DNA from: Pirellula staleyi DSM 6068
Lineage (GTDB): Bacteria; Planctomycetota; Planctomycetia; Pirellulales; Pirellulaceae
Direction: 5' to 3'
Length of the DNA: 41,747 bases
Assembly (NCBI GenBank): GCA_945875845.1
Contig: CAMCMB010000065.1
Location: 1 to 41,747 of the forward strand
Of this stretch, positions 1 through 8,100 are shown piece by piece. The notes below the pieces were generated by a model that had not been told where the DNA came from, searched no databases, and saw only the letters and a list, made by a program, of their open reading frames with translations. A program made the translations under genes and the position numbers. Each line of letters begins with the position of its first letter. Position 1 is the first letter of the stretch.

Positions 1-229
1 GGATCATCTCTGGCGATTTACATCGCATAAACCCCATATTCAAATGCGACTTGATATTTCGGATATCGAGTTCAACATTCCAACGAAACCCATATAGCTT
101 CGCAATTTCGTCCGCAGAAACTTCGTCCTTTCCCGATGGCTCTACCATGTTCGAGACGACAACAAATGGCTTTTGTTTGCGTCCTGGTTCCGAGATAACA
201 TACTTGATCTCTCGAAGGGAGGGTAGAAC
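1..229 (-). pseudogene. IS4-family transposase, C-terminal fragment
   Basis: The minus strand, read from about 229 down to the window edge, stays open and encodes a typical C-terminal part of an IS4-type DDE transposase. Key segments are LREIKYVISEPGRKQ, then LYGFRWNVELDIRNIKSHL, then FMRCKSPEM. The family is known for a Y-x2-RW-x2-E block that carries the last catalytic Glu, followed by an RCK(T/S)PEM block, and both are visible. The N-terminal two thirds, with the two catalytic Asp residues, are absent: homology stops near 229, where GTGCCACCCA-type repeats begin. The 3' end continues outside the window. It is therefore a truncated, presumably inactive copy whose 5' side was lost to the repeat-rich segment next to it. 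Confidence 0.8.
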
Positions 230-230
230 G

Positions 231-275
231 GTGCCACCCACGCGTAGAACTAGCGCGTAGAACAAGTGCCACCCA
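231..275. repeat. GTGCCACCCA decamer, two copies, left of RAYT
   Basis: Exact GTGCCACCCA occurs at 231-240 and 266-275, downstream of the RAYT gene. The same decamer recurs on the other side of that gene (1727-1736 inverted, 1895-1904 direct). It also ends the IS4 fragment homology. I read it as the core of a small dispersed repeat associated with the RAYT; that association is inferred from position only. Confidence 0.6.
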
Positions 276-315
276 CGCATAGCCCAGTTCACGCATAGCC
301 CAGTTCACGCATACC
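241..315. repeat. Short tandem repeats (10-mer and 16-mer)
   Basis: CGCGTAGAAC occurs at 241-250 and 255-264. CACGCATAGCCCAGTT occurs at 274-289 and again immediately at 290-305, followed by a partial third copy to 315. No coding function is apparent. The copies are exact, so the duplication is probably recent. Confidence 0.8.
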
Positions 316-369
316 GTAGAGTGGAGCATATACGGATTCACGGACCTCGACTTTGTAGACAAATCCGGC

Positions 370-414
370 GTAGAAAAAGTCGGGGTAGAAAAAGTCGGGG
401 TAGAAAAAGTCGGG
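370..414. repeat. Three exact 15-bp tandem copies
   Basis: GTAGAAAAAGTCGGG is repeated three times without a spacer or mismatch at 370-384, 385-399 and 400-414. The unit is a multiple of three, so a minus-strand reading frame through it stays open and gives a Thr-Phe-Ser-Thr-Pro repeat. I do not consider that frame a real gene because nothing upstream or downstream supports it. Confidence 0.9.
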
Positions 415-477
415 ATGTTTAGGACTCGAGACTTAAAGACACGCAACGTTTCAAGAAAGACGCTCGGACTACCTCGT

Positions 478-1629
478 TCAGATAAAGCACTTGCGCGCCT
501 GCTTCTGTCCTGGTTGGAACATCTTGCCTCCCGACGCTGCCATCTCACGCATTCGATCGGGCGATCCCGCGCCTCGGCTCTTTCCAAAGTACTTTTTGAA
601 ATTCCATACCAAGTCGATCCACATTCCAGCATCAATACCAATTCGTTCCAATACAGGCGCATAGTCCGCAGGAATCGAGCCTTTCTTGTCCGATCGCTTT
701 TGTTGACCTGTCCAAACTAACAATCGCAAGTAGTCCTCGACGCTCATGTCCAAGAACCCCTTGTCACTCGCTCGAAGTCCTTCTTTGCTCGCCATCGGAC
801 CATTCGATTTCCGATCCAACGTTAGCGGTGCCAACCAAGCGTCTCGCAACACTCGCGGACCCTTTCGCTTACGAACCTTCTTGCGAGTCTCCCGCAACTG
901 TTCTGGGGACAAGTCACGCAACATCTTGGCCGCTTCCTCGCGAGGAATCGCACGCATCTGCGCCGCAGAGGATTCGACTTTCTTTCCCGCTTGAGCGGCA
1001 AGCCGGTCGTAGGCCGACGTGAACTCGGATTTCTCAAGCGATTCCGCCATAGCAGCGCGAATCGGATTCAAATCGACATACATACAACACGCCAGCAAGG
1101 CCGCCTCGTCGATAATTCTTTGCGCTTTAAAGCGTCCCTCCCAAAAAGAACCCGTACAGTCGTCGTCCCGGTTCGCAAGTCGAGCAATCGGTTCGGAAAG
1201 AGCCCGCATAAACCAAGAGATATCCGAAAGCCTCGTTCGCACCAAAGCCAATCGTTCTGGATCCTTCGCAAGAGCATCCACATCGGCAGTAGTAGGATCC
1301 CCAAGTTGATCTTCAATCCGTTTTCCAGGGAAAATCTGAAGCCAACGCAAAGCGACTTGCTTATCAGACCAGGTCTCGGCGACGTCGGGCCGATTGCGCA
1401 AAACAACGTGCAGGTGATTTGAGAGAATGCTGTACGTCAAAACATCAACGGCGAAGACGGAGGCGAGTTTTTCGATCCGTTGTCGAATCCACTCTTTGCG
1501 GTAGGAGTAATCTTTTCCCGAGAAATCGTCGACGCCGCTTAAGTATGCCCTGCGAACACAGCGCTGACATACGTGCAGAATCGAAACCTCGGAAGGGCTA
1601 TAAATTTCAGAACGTAGCGGTCTAGGCAT
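478..1629 (-). CDS. REP-associated tyrosine transposase (RAYT, Y1/HUH type)
   Basis: This is a 383-residue protein of the IS200-like Y1 transposase superfamily, RAYT branch. These enzymes nick and join single-stranded palindromic repeats. The HUH metal site is visible as NHLHVVLRNRP around residues 67-77. The usual downstream RAYT signatures follow: SFWEGRFKAQRI near residue 161 and YVDLNPIRAAMAES near residue 180. Ordinary RAYTs are about 150-220 aa. Here a basic C-terminal extension of about 180 residues follows, as in the long planctomycete forms. The ATG is preceded by AGGAGAG at good spacing. The gene is flanked on both sides by copies of GTGCCACCCA, and REP-like palindromes occur elsewhere in the window. 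The frame is intact, so it may be active. Confidence 0.85.
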   Translation of the reverse strand: MPRPLRSEIYSPSEVSILHVCQRCVRRAYLSGVDDFSGKDYSYRKEWIRQRIEKLASVFAVDVLTYSILSNHLHVVLRNRPDVAETWSDKQVALRWLQIFPGKRIEDQLGDPTTADVDALAKDPERLALVRTRLSDISWFMRALSEPIARLANRDDDCTGSFWEGRFKAQRIIDEAALLACCMYVDLNPIRAAMAESLEKSEFTSAYDRLAAQAGKKVESSAAQMRAIPREEAAKMLRDLSPEQLRETRKKVRKRKGPRVLRDAWLAPLTLDRKSNGPMASKEGLRASDKGFLDMSVEDYLRLLVWTGQQKRSDKKGSIPADYAPVLERIGIDAGMWIDLVWNFKKYFGKSRGAGSPDRMREMAASGGKMFQPGQKQARKCFI

Positions 1630-1726
1630 TTTAGCTCTCCTATTCGTTGCAACAGTTCAACCGACCCCATGCAACCGTAAGTTTACCGACCCGCCATCTA
1701 TCCGGCAAGCTTGAAAATGTAAAAAG

Positions 1727-1949
1727 TGGGTGGCACCTTTTGAAGCATTTTGAATTGTCGAGTCTTTCTGAGACTCGACAAAGGAGGCAAAAGGGGACAC
1801 TCCACTTTGGCATCGAAGGCTAGAGTTCAAGCGACTTTTCTTGTGCAATGAATGTACGATTCGGATTGCTGCACAGGGATTAGCACCTCGTGCGGTGCCA
1901 CCCATTCATAAGCCACCAGTTTTACGGCGACACCCACGAATGCCACCCA
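1727..1949. repeat. GTGCCACCCA copies upstream of RAYT; otherwise non-coding
   Basis: The interval 1630-2044 has no convincing gene. It contains GTGCCACCCA inverted at 1727-1736 and direct at 1895-1904, plus the shortened form TGCCACCCA at 1941-1949. Together with the copies at 231-275 these bracket the RAYT gene. Confidence 0.6.
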
Positions 1950-2044
1950 CGAGTATAGCGGACGCGTACAATACACATGCATAGAAGGACGTCACATCCC
2001 CATCAAAGTGTCATGTCCCCACGTCTCAATGGTTAGGGGTGAGA

Positions 2045-2479
2045 CTACTTACCAATCGGATTCCAGAACGTCTGGCGTGTAGAAACACAGAAGTATATTG
2101 CAGGGACAAACATGAGCAAAACCTCGGCAAGATCAATTAGAACACCTTTGAGGTAGTCCCGAATCGCCAAGCCAGTTGGTAAAACGATTAAAATAATCAA
2201 CGACATATAAAAGGCTCGCATAAACCACCTAGGTACACCACGTCCACAGTACAATGAGGTTGCAAGGGCACCACTTGCGTAGCCAACCGCAACGACGCCT
2301 AACAAAGGGACCAAAACTCGTAAGTCACCTTGGATCAGTGACATCAACATCGACATTCCGGCTAACAAAAGGCCGAGTGTCAAGAGTGCGAACGGTGCCG
2401 CCAAAATTCTCTGTAACCAAAGTGTGCCACCGCTTTGGTTCGTTGAGAGGGTCTGACAATTGGTATCGAAATTTGACAT
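2045..2479 (-). CDS. Small four-helix membrane protein, unknown function
   Basis: I do not recognise a family. From the ATG at 2479 the product is 144 aa. After a polar N-terminus of about 20 residues there are four hydrophobic stretches, starting near LWLQRILAAPFALLTLG, LRVLVPLLGVVAVGYA, FYMSLIILIVLPTGLAI and LAEVLLMFVPAIYFCV. This predicts an inner-membrane protein with little soluble mass. An upstream in-frame ATG at 2566 would add 29 polar residues. I prefer 2479 because AGAGG lies about ten bases ahead of it and the extra residues look like non-coding sequence. It stands alone, divergent from the oxidoreductase gene that starts 313 bases away. Confidence 0.6.
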   Translation of the reverse strand: MSNFDTNCQTLSTNQSGGTLWLQRILAAPFALLTLGLLLAGMSMLMSLIQGDLRVLVPLLGVVAVGYASGALATSLYCGRGVPRWFMRAFYMSLIILIVLPTGLAIRDYLKGVLIDLAEVLLMFVPAIYFCVSTRQTFWNPIGK

Positions 2480-2791
2480 AGCGTGAAACCTCTGATTTCT
2501 GTTGGTCGAGAACGTGGTAACGAGACTCTCTGCCCGATTGTACGCAACCTCGGTTTTCACCTCCATGATTCTTATTGCAGGAACGATGAATTTCTGGTGA
2601 AGATTATCTGTGGAATTGGATCGATGTTTCTAGGCGGATCGAGTCGAATTCAATCATTCAACGAGACGAAGCGTTGGGAGACGATGATGGTTGCGTCGCG
2701 ACAGCGTCTCAGGTTGACCGTCGGATGTTGGGAAAAAATCTTGCTTCCTGAAATCGTGGTAAGTTTGACAGGAGTGTGATATTCTAAGGAC

Positions 2792-4165
2792 ATGAAACGA
2801 AGAAACTTTTTGTCCACAGCAGCGGGCACTTTAGCTGCTAGTTCGGTATTCCCAACATTCGCCATCGGGAGGGCTGGGAAGTCCGCGAACAGCAAACTCG
2901 ATGTCGCCTTCATCGGCTCTGGCGGATGGATTGCACAACAACCTTACAAGCAAGGCTGCAGCGAGGAAAACCTCGTCGCGTTCTGCGATGTAGATCGCAA
3001 CCATTGCGCAGAAAACATGCAGAACTGGCGTACGACGCAACCGTTCTTCGATGACTTCCGCGTGATGTTCGACAAGATGCACAAGGACATCGATGCCGTG
3101 GTGATCTCTACGCCGGACCACACGCATTTCGCCGCTACGCTTGCGGCCATGGAGCGCGGCATTCATGTTTACACGCAAAAGCCGCTCACGCACAACATCT
3201 GGCAGGCGCGAACTCTCCTCAAAGCCCGCGAGCGCTACAAGGTGGTCACGCAAATGGGCAACCAAGGTCATGCTGGCGACGGCATTCGCCAATCGGTCGA
3301 AGCGGTTCGCGCGGGTGTGATCGGTGATGTCAGTGAAGTTTTTTGCCACAACAGCGGACCTCAAATGGGCGGACCCCATTTCGCCAATCCAGCGGTCATG
3401 CCACCGCCATCAACGCCGGTTCCTGAGGGTCTCAACTGGGACTTATGGCTCGGCCCGGTCGCTGCGCGAGAATTTAGTAGCGACTACCATCCGCAAAAAT
3501 GGCGGTCGTTTTATGATTTCGGATTAGGCATGCTCGGCGATTGGGGGTGTCACACGCTCGACACACCTGTGTGGGCGCTCGATCTTGATGCGCCGACCGT
3601 GGTAGAGTGCATTGCACGCAAAGGATCTTTAGAGGGTATCATCCCTGCGGGAAGCCACATCAAGTATCACTTTCCTGTCAAGGACAAACGCGGTCCGATA
3701 ACGCTCGAATGGTTCGACGGACCACAAGACTGGAACCAAGTTGGGCGCATCGATAAGTTCGGTGCCGAGCACGCCGCACACCTCGGTCGTGCTTGTTGGA
3801 TGGTCGGCAGTAAAGGGATGCTGGGTTGCGGCACGCATGCTGGAACACCGATGATTGTTAGCGAGGAGCTGCGTCAAGAATGGCTGAAAAATCCTCCGCC
3901 GCAAACGATTCCACGCGTCGAGGGCGGACCGTTCCGCGAATGGCTACGTGCGATCCGAGGCGACGGACCCGAGCCTGGGTCTAACTTTACATACTCGGCA
4001 AAACTCACTGAGATTATTTTGTTAGGGGTGCTTGCCCAGCGTTTTCACACGCGTATCGAGTGGGATGCCAAGGCAGGTCAGATTATCAATCGCCCTGAAT
4101 TGAACGCATTCCTCAAGGAACCGGTACGCAAAGGCTGGGAATATGGCGAAGAACTGTGGAAATAA
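2792..4165 (+). CDS. Tat-exported Gfo/Idh/MocA-family oxidoreductase
   Basis: This is a 457-aa NAD(P)-dependent sugar-type dehydrogenase of the Gfo/Idh/MocA family; the substrate cannot be told from sequence. The N-terminus is a twin-arginine signal (MKRRNFLSTAAGTLAASSV), so the enzyme probably folds with its cofactor and is exported. The Rossmann dinucleotide loop follows as VAFIGSGGW near residue 42. STPDHTH near residue 110 and QKPLTHN near residue 129 mark the end of the nucleotide domain; the family usually has EKP, here QKP. A conserved WDLWLGP block near residue 216 and a GDWGCHTLD block near 250 belong to the C-terminal substrate domain. Length is normal. Planctomycetes carry many such paralogues, thought to act in carbohydrate breakdown. 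The next gene, a broken lipoprotein, begins 39 bases downstream on the same strand. Confidence 0.9.
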   Translation: MKRRNFLSTAAGTLAASSVFPTFAIGRAGKSANSKLDVAFIGSGGWIAQQPYKQGCSEENLVAFCDVDRNHCAENMQNWRTTQPFFDDFRVMFDKMHKDIDAVVISTPDHTHFAATLAAMERGIHVYTQKPLTHNIWQARTLLKARERYKVVTQMGNQGHAGDGIRQSVEAVRAGVIGDVSEVFCHNSGPQMGGPHFANPAVMPPPSTPVPEGLNWDLWLGPVAAREFSSDYHPQKWRSFYDFGLGMLGDWGCHTLDTPVWALDLDAPTVVECIARKGSLEGIIPAGSHIKYHFPVKDKRGPITLEWFDGPQDWNQVGRIDKFGAEHAAHLGRACWMVGSKGMLGCGTHAGTPMIVSEELRQEWLKNPPPQTIPRVEGGPFREWLRAIRGDGPEPGSNFTYSAKLTEIILLGVLAQRFHTRIEWDAKAGQIINRPELNAFLKEPVRKGWEYGEELWK

Positions 4166-4204
4166 AACATGTTTCAACAGTCGACTTTCGCTCTGTTCAC
4201 ACAA

Positions 4205-4858
4205 ATGAAATTTCGTCTCGTTTCCTGTTCTGCATGCGCTCTCGTTGCGATGGCATGTTCGTCGATCAAGACGGCTCATCCCACCGACGATCAAACCGGG
4301 ACTGAACGCGCCACTCACCCTGCATGATGAACGCCCGCAGTATCGCGATCTGCAAGAGCTCATCGTTTCCTATCAAAAGAAGTTCGGCGATGAAATAACC
4401 TTTATTCCAGGTGCCTATTTCTCGAATATGGTTAACACTCGCGAACAGGTTAATCGCGATCTGCACGATGGCTTGCAACGCGTTTCGGAAATCGTCGGTG
4501 ACGGCTATCGTCCGCAAAGCGTGGTTGCTGGATTTCTCGCCGCTGAAAACTTGCGTTACCTCGCGGAGGTGGAGGGCATCCACGTTTGCCAGGGAAATAT
4601 CTGGAGCCAATACGCGGTCGATAACGGCGATGGTGAGGGCTCGATCGCCTATCCTTACTACCCGTCGCGCGAGCATTTTTGCAAGCCTGCACGGGAGCAC
4701 AAGGATCTCGTCGATGTTGTCAATCTCGACGGTTGGACAGTCGACTTTCTCGCAGCCCGCATCCCTGGACGTAAAATCGTCGATGGCGAGCTTTGGCGTA
4801 GTCGTCAGGGAGTAGGTCCGATTGAGACGGTGCTCGACATGGGCACCGAGCGCGGCAC
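4205..4858 (+). pseudogene. Truncated, frameshifted lipoprotein gene (DUF3863-like)
   Basis: An ATG at 4205 opens a lipoprotein-type signal, MKFRLVSCSACALVAMACSS, with a plausible lipobox ending at Cys. That frame stops at the TGA just before 4330. The homologous body continues in another frame from about 4265: LHDERPQYRDLQELI, FIPGAYFSNMVNTREQVN, SVVAGFLAAENLRYLAEVEG, then VCQGNIWSQYAVDNGDGEGS and VNLDGWTVDF. A single-base frameshift near 4262-4290 would explain this. From memory the body resembles the DUF3863 family of secreted proteins in Bacteroidetes and Planctomycetes, which are several times longer; I am moderately sure. Coding similarity fades after about 4850, where island-edge sequence begins, so the gene has also lost its 3' part. 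Confidence 0.6.
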
Positions 4859-4993
4859 GCAACCAGAAAGGGACACGCCCGCAAGACGTGCCCGTAGCGA
4901 TCTCCGAACTGGCCGAAGAAGACCAGACGCTCATCCGCAAGCATTACCCAGAACTCTTACTACCAGAACTCTTACCAGTCGACACCAAGTAGG
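4859..4993 (+). pseudogene. 3' remnant of an unidentified gene at the island edge
   Basis: In the frame ending with TAG at 4991-4993 the sequence reads as plausible protein: DVPVAISELAEEDQTLIRKH, then YPELLLPELLPVDTK and stop. It has no start of its own and is not in frame with the lipoprotein body before it. The last ten codons match a second copy ending at TAG 19230-19232 (PELLPNDTR), and similarity continues past both stop codons. I read it as the C-terminal tail of a gene, possibly a transposase. The family is not recognised. Confidence 0.45.
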
Positions 4994-5064
4994 CCTCCGG
5001 TCCGGCCATTGAATTCGGCCAGTGAAACGGTACTCCTGCATTGCATCGAAAAGGGGTAGTCTCA
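4964..5064. repeat. Left copy of ~100-bp imperfect direct repeat
   Basis: By hand alignment this segment matches 19203-19303 without gaps at about three positions in four, in the same orientation (constant offset 14,239). Shared blocks include CCAGAACTC, CGACACCA, CCTCCGGT and GGTACTC. The stop codons of the two remnant frames fall at equivalent positions. The repeat lies just outside the stop codon of the giant-protein unit, so it marks the left edge of the island. Confidence 0.8.
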
Positions 5065-5125
5065 GACAGACAGTCGACTGAGTATTGACGGACGACTAAT
5101 CAATTGGAAGTGCCAATCCGCCGAT

Positions 5126-8100
5126 TCAAGATTGGGTTGTATCAAGCGCTACCGAAAAAACCGCTCTTCGCTCCTCTCCCAAATGACTACCCTCATCAGA
5201 TCCAACACTCGACGCAAAACCATTGAAAGGCTGCCAATTCAACTTGAAAATATAAGTATCGTTGTGAAAAGCCAATTCCGACTCTTGCATCATAAACGCA
5301 CAAGTCTTGTCTCGATTGGTGAGAAAGTTGACGATTTTTGGTTCGCCAGATGAGGGCTGTACAGTGCCAATAATGCCTGGCCAGTCCAGTGGCTCCGGAC
5401 TTTCCCACAGCAGCAACTGCTGGCCATCCGTAATGGGGATAGCAATCATCTCCGGTTTTTCCGGCAGTCCACGCTGTCGCATATCTACTTGCTGCCGAGT
5501 GCCGTCAGGAAGTAGGACCGAAACGACAAAGGCTGGTTCCACCTGAGCATAAAGGTCGTCGAATAAAGTGGCTGATTCGTTTTCCCAATCTGCCTTCCGT
5601 TTTTTCAGATTCTCGAAGGACTCTACGACTTGTTTATGCGATATGGTTGGTTCCAAGGCAAGCCGACGCAAGAGGGTTTCGTATTGCTCCAAATCATGGA
5701 CATATCGCAAACGATTAGCTGCGAGTGCAGGTTGGTTGAGTTGGCTGGCAGCAATAGCAGCGGTTCCTACCCGATACACTGGCGTTGGCGCTCCGATCGC
5801 CTGAATGTGCTCGTTAAACGAACGATAGCGAGACGCTGTGAACTGAAATTCAAACACAACCACGGTCTCCACCCCAATACTGCGGGTGGTGGTGACTTCA
5901 ACAAAATACAGCGTGTTCGGCCGCAGATTGGGTGAAGCGGCAAAGGATAAGCCAGTCCCCATTTGCGCGGGCGATCCTGCGGCAGGCGTGCAACCTCCGC
6001 TGTCCAAACCGCTGAGCCAAGCCATCAATCCGGGGTAAAGCATGGGGATGCCCAACAGGATTGACAAGCCTTCAGCGGGCATGGCTAAATACTGGCCGTT
6101 GCGATCGCGGATGCGCAAACGAAATGGACGACCCTCAAACATTTTCAAGAGATACCGCTCATTGAAACCAATCACGATCGGCTCGTCGCGATAGTGGGCC
6201 ATGGCACCATGCACAGGGTAGGTTCCCAGCAGGTAAGAATCAAAGCGATTAACCGGGTTGCCTATATATTCCCCTGGATCAAGGAATGGTTGCTCCGGCG
6301 TAGAGTTAGGAGCTTCGATGCGACTAGTGTCAATATCATCAGTAACATCCGTATCACTATCAGTAACAGTAAAGGTTGCGTAGGGAAGGTAAGGCTTAGA
6401 TGCTGTTCCGTGCGGATCGCGAATGATGCCTGGTCCATCATCAGTGCGGAAGTAGAGACAGGTATTCTCGGTGGCCGATTTGCTACCGCTGACGCTAGTG
6501 CGAACCGTCAGGCGATAGTATTTGTTCGGCAATAGTACCGGTTCTTGGCGCACAAAACCGTTTTCGCGGGTGGGGTCGCCACCCTCAGTATTGCGGGCAG
6601 CGGTGTTGACCGGTACAAATTCTGGGGCGGTCACATAGTAGAGCGCATACAGCCAGAAAGCATTGTCCGAAGAGCCTTGTTCGTTGATGCTTAAAGAATC
6701 GAATCCGCCAGGTGCGTTGAAACCCACTATGAATAGGCCATTTTGGTATTGGGGGGCCGAATGGGTGCCGACGGGTACGCCATCCAAAAAAGCCTGTATT
6801 TGCAGCGCTCGGGCATCGTCTTCCATCCCACCGACCCGAATTTCCGCACTGTCAAAAAAGAAATAAACGATCGCCTGTACGCATTTCTCAGGGAAAAACA
6901 CCGTCAGGCTCTGCGACCGGAGCATGGTGGTGTTTTTTTGCATCCATAACGCCTGACCAATAAAGGGCGGGCGGATCTCGTCCGGGTTCTGCGGATTGAC
7001 CGGGGTGGGCCGGGTCATAAAGAATAAACCTTGGTGGGCAAACTCCGGCGGCAGTTGGCGTGGGGTTTCGGTGAGCCACTCACAGGTACCGACATAGCCG
7101 GGCTGGGGTTTGCGACCGCAAGGTGGATTTTCCGAGGTTTCGGTCTGGCGTTGGTAGCGATGTTGGCGATCCCAAGCGTGGTATTTCCAGAGTTCGACCA
7201 CGGGTTCTTCGGCGTCCACTCGGTTCATGAAATAGTCGTCGCCGTTACTAGGGTCTTGATTCACATTAATCCTGAAAAATGGCAAATCTGGCGTTGCCAT
7301 GGCATTGATCCCATGCCGAACCGGACTATAGGAAATGCCGTCTTCGCTGATTTCCAATCGCAGATCATCCAAGTGATACCAAAACTCGCCATTGCCGGGG
7401 CGATCTGGTTCGGCGGTGATTTGCTGGGTGCCAAGGTAGTGCAGTTTTTTGGCAAACGTCAGGGCGGGGCGGGAATCGATGGGAGCGACGGGAGTACGGG
7501 CTAGATCGGGAACGGTGCCCTCTGGTAGACAAAGGAAATCCACTCGTAGGTCGGAGGATTTGTGGTGTTGTAATACAGCGACGCGAGGCAAAGTTGGGTT
7601 GGGAGCACTGAAACTAGCTTCTCCGATCGCCTTGAACAATGGCCAGGTCGGAAATGTCTCGGCGGGTTTTTCCCAGGAAAATTCCACTTCGCACTCGATG
7701 TTGGGTATCGGCCAGAACAAGCCGATGATCAGTTTGGCCTTGCCGTATACTTTAAACGGTTCTGGAGTCTGGCCCGACAGGAGTGCCTCCAAATACAAGC
7801 GTAGGCCAATGCCAAAGAGGGTGAGGGCGATATCGAGCAAAAACTGTAGGCTGCCTTCCAACTGGAAAGGCTTAAAGAAGATGGCCGCATCTAGTGACAC
7901 TCTAGCGATAATGCGCAGGGTGACTGGCCCGTAGGTCTCGTTGATGATTAACCCCACGCTTGCCCCAAATATGAGGGAGCGCGAGTCAATCATGAAGTAG
8001 AGGTTCGCGCTGAAGATCGCCAGGATCTCGGCACGGATTCGCTTGTTTTCGGGCGTTTTTTGGCCGATCCAGATATGCCAGTTTTCGCTGTTGTTGAAGT

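Noticed and set aside
241-414. Possible CRISPR array from tandem short repeats
   Set aside because: Repeat units of 10-16 bp lie head to tail with no unique spacers, and there are no cas genes.
72-662. 196-aa minus frame running through the 15-bp repeats
   Set aside because: Its sequence is in a different frame from the real transposase fragment and overlaps the RAYT 3' end; it is open only because the repeats are multiples of three.
1657-1905. 82-aa minus frame upstream of RAYT
   Set aside because: Low-quality sequence crossing dispersed repeats, no ribosome site, no family.
2831-3379. 182-aa minus frame inside the oxidoreductase gene
   Set aside because: Antisense shadow of a clear gene.
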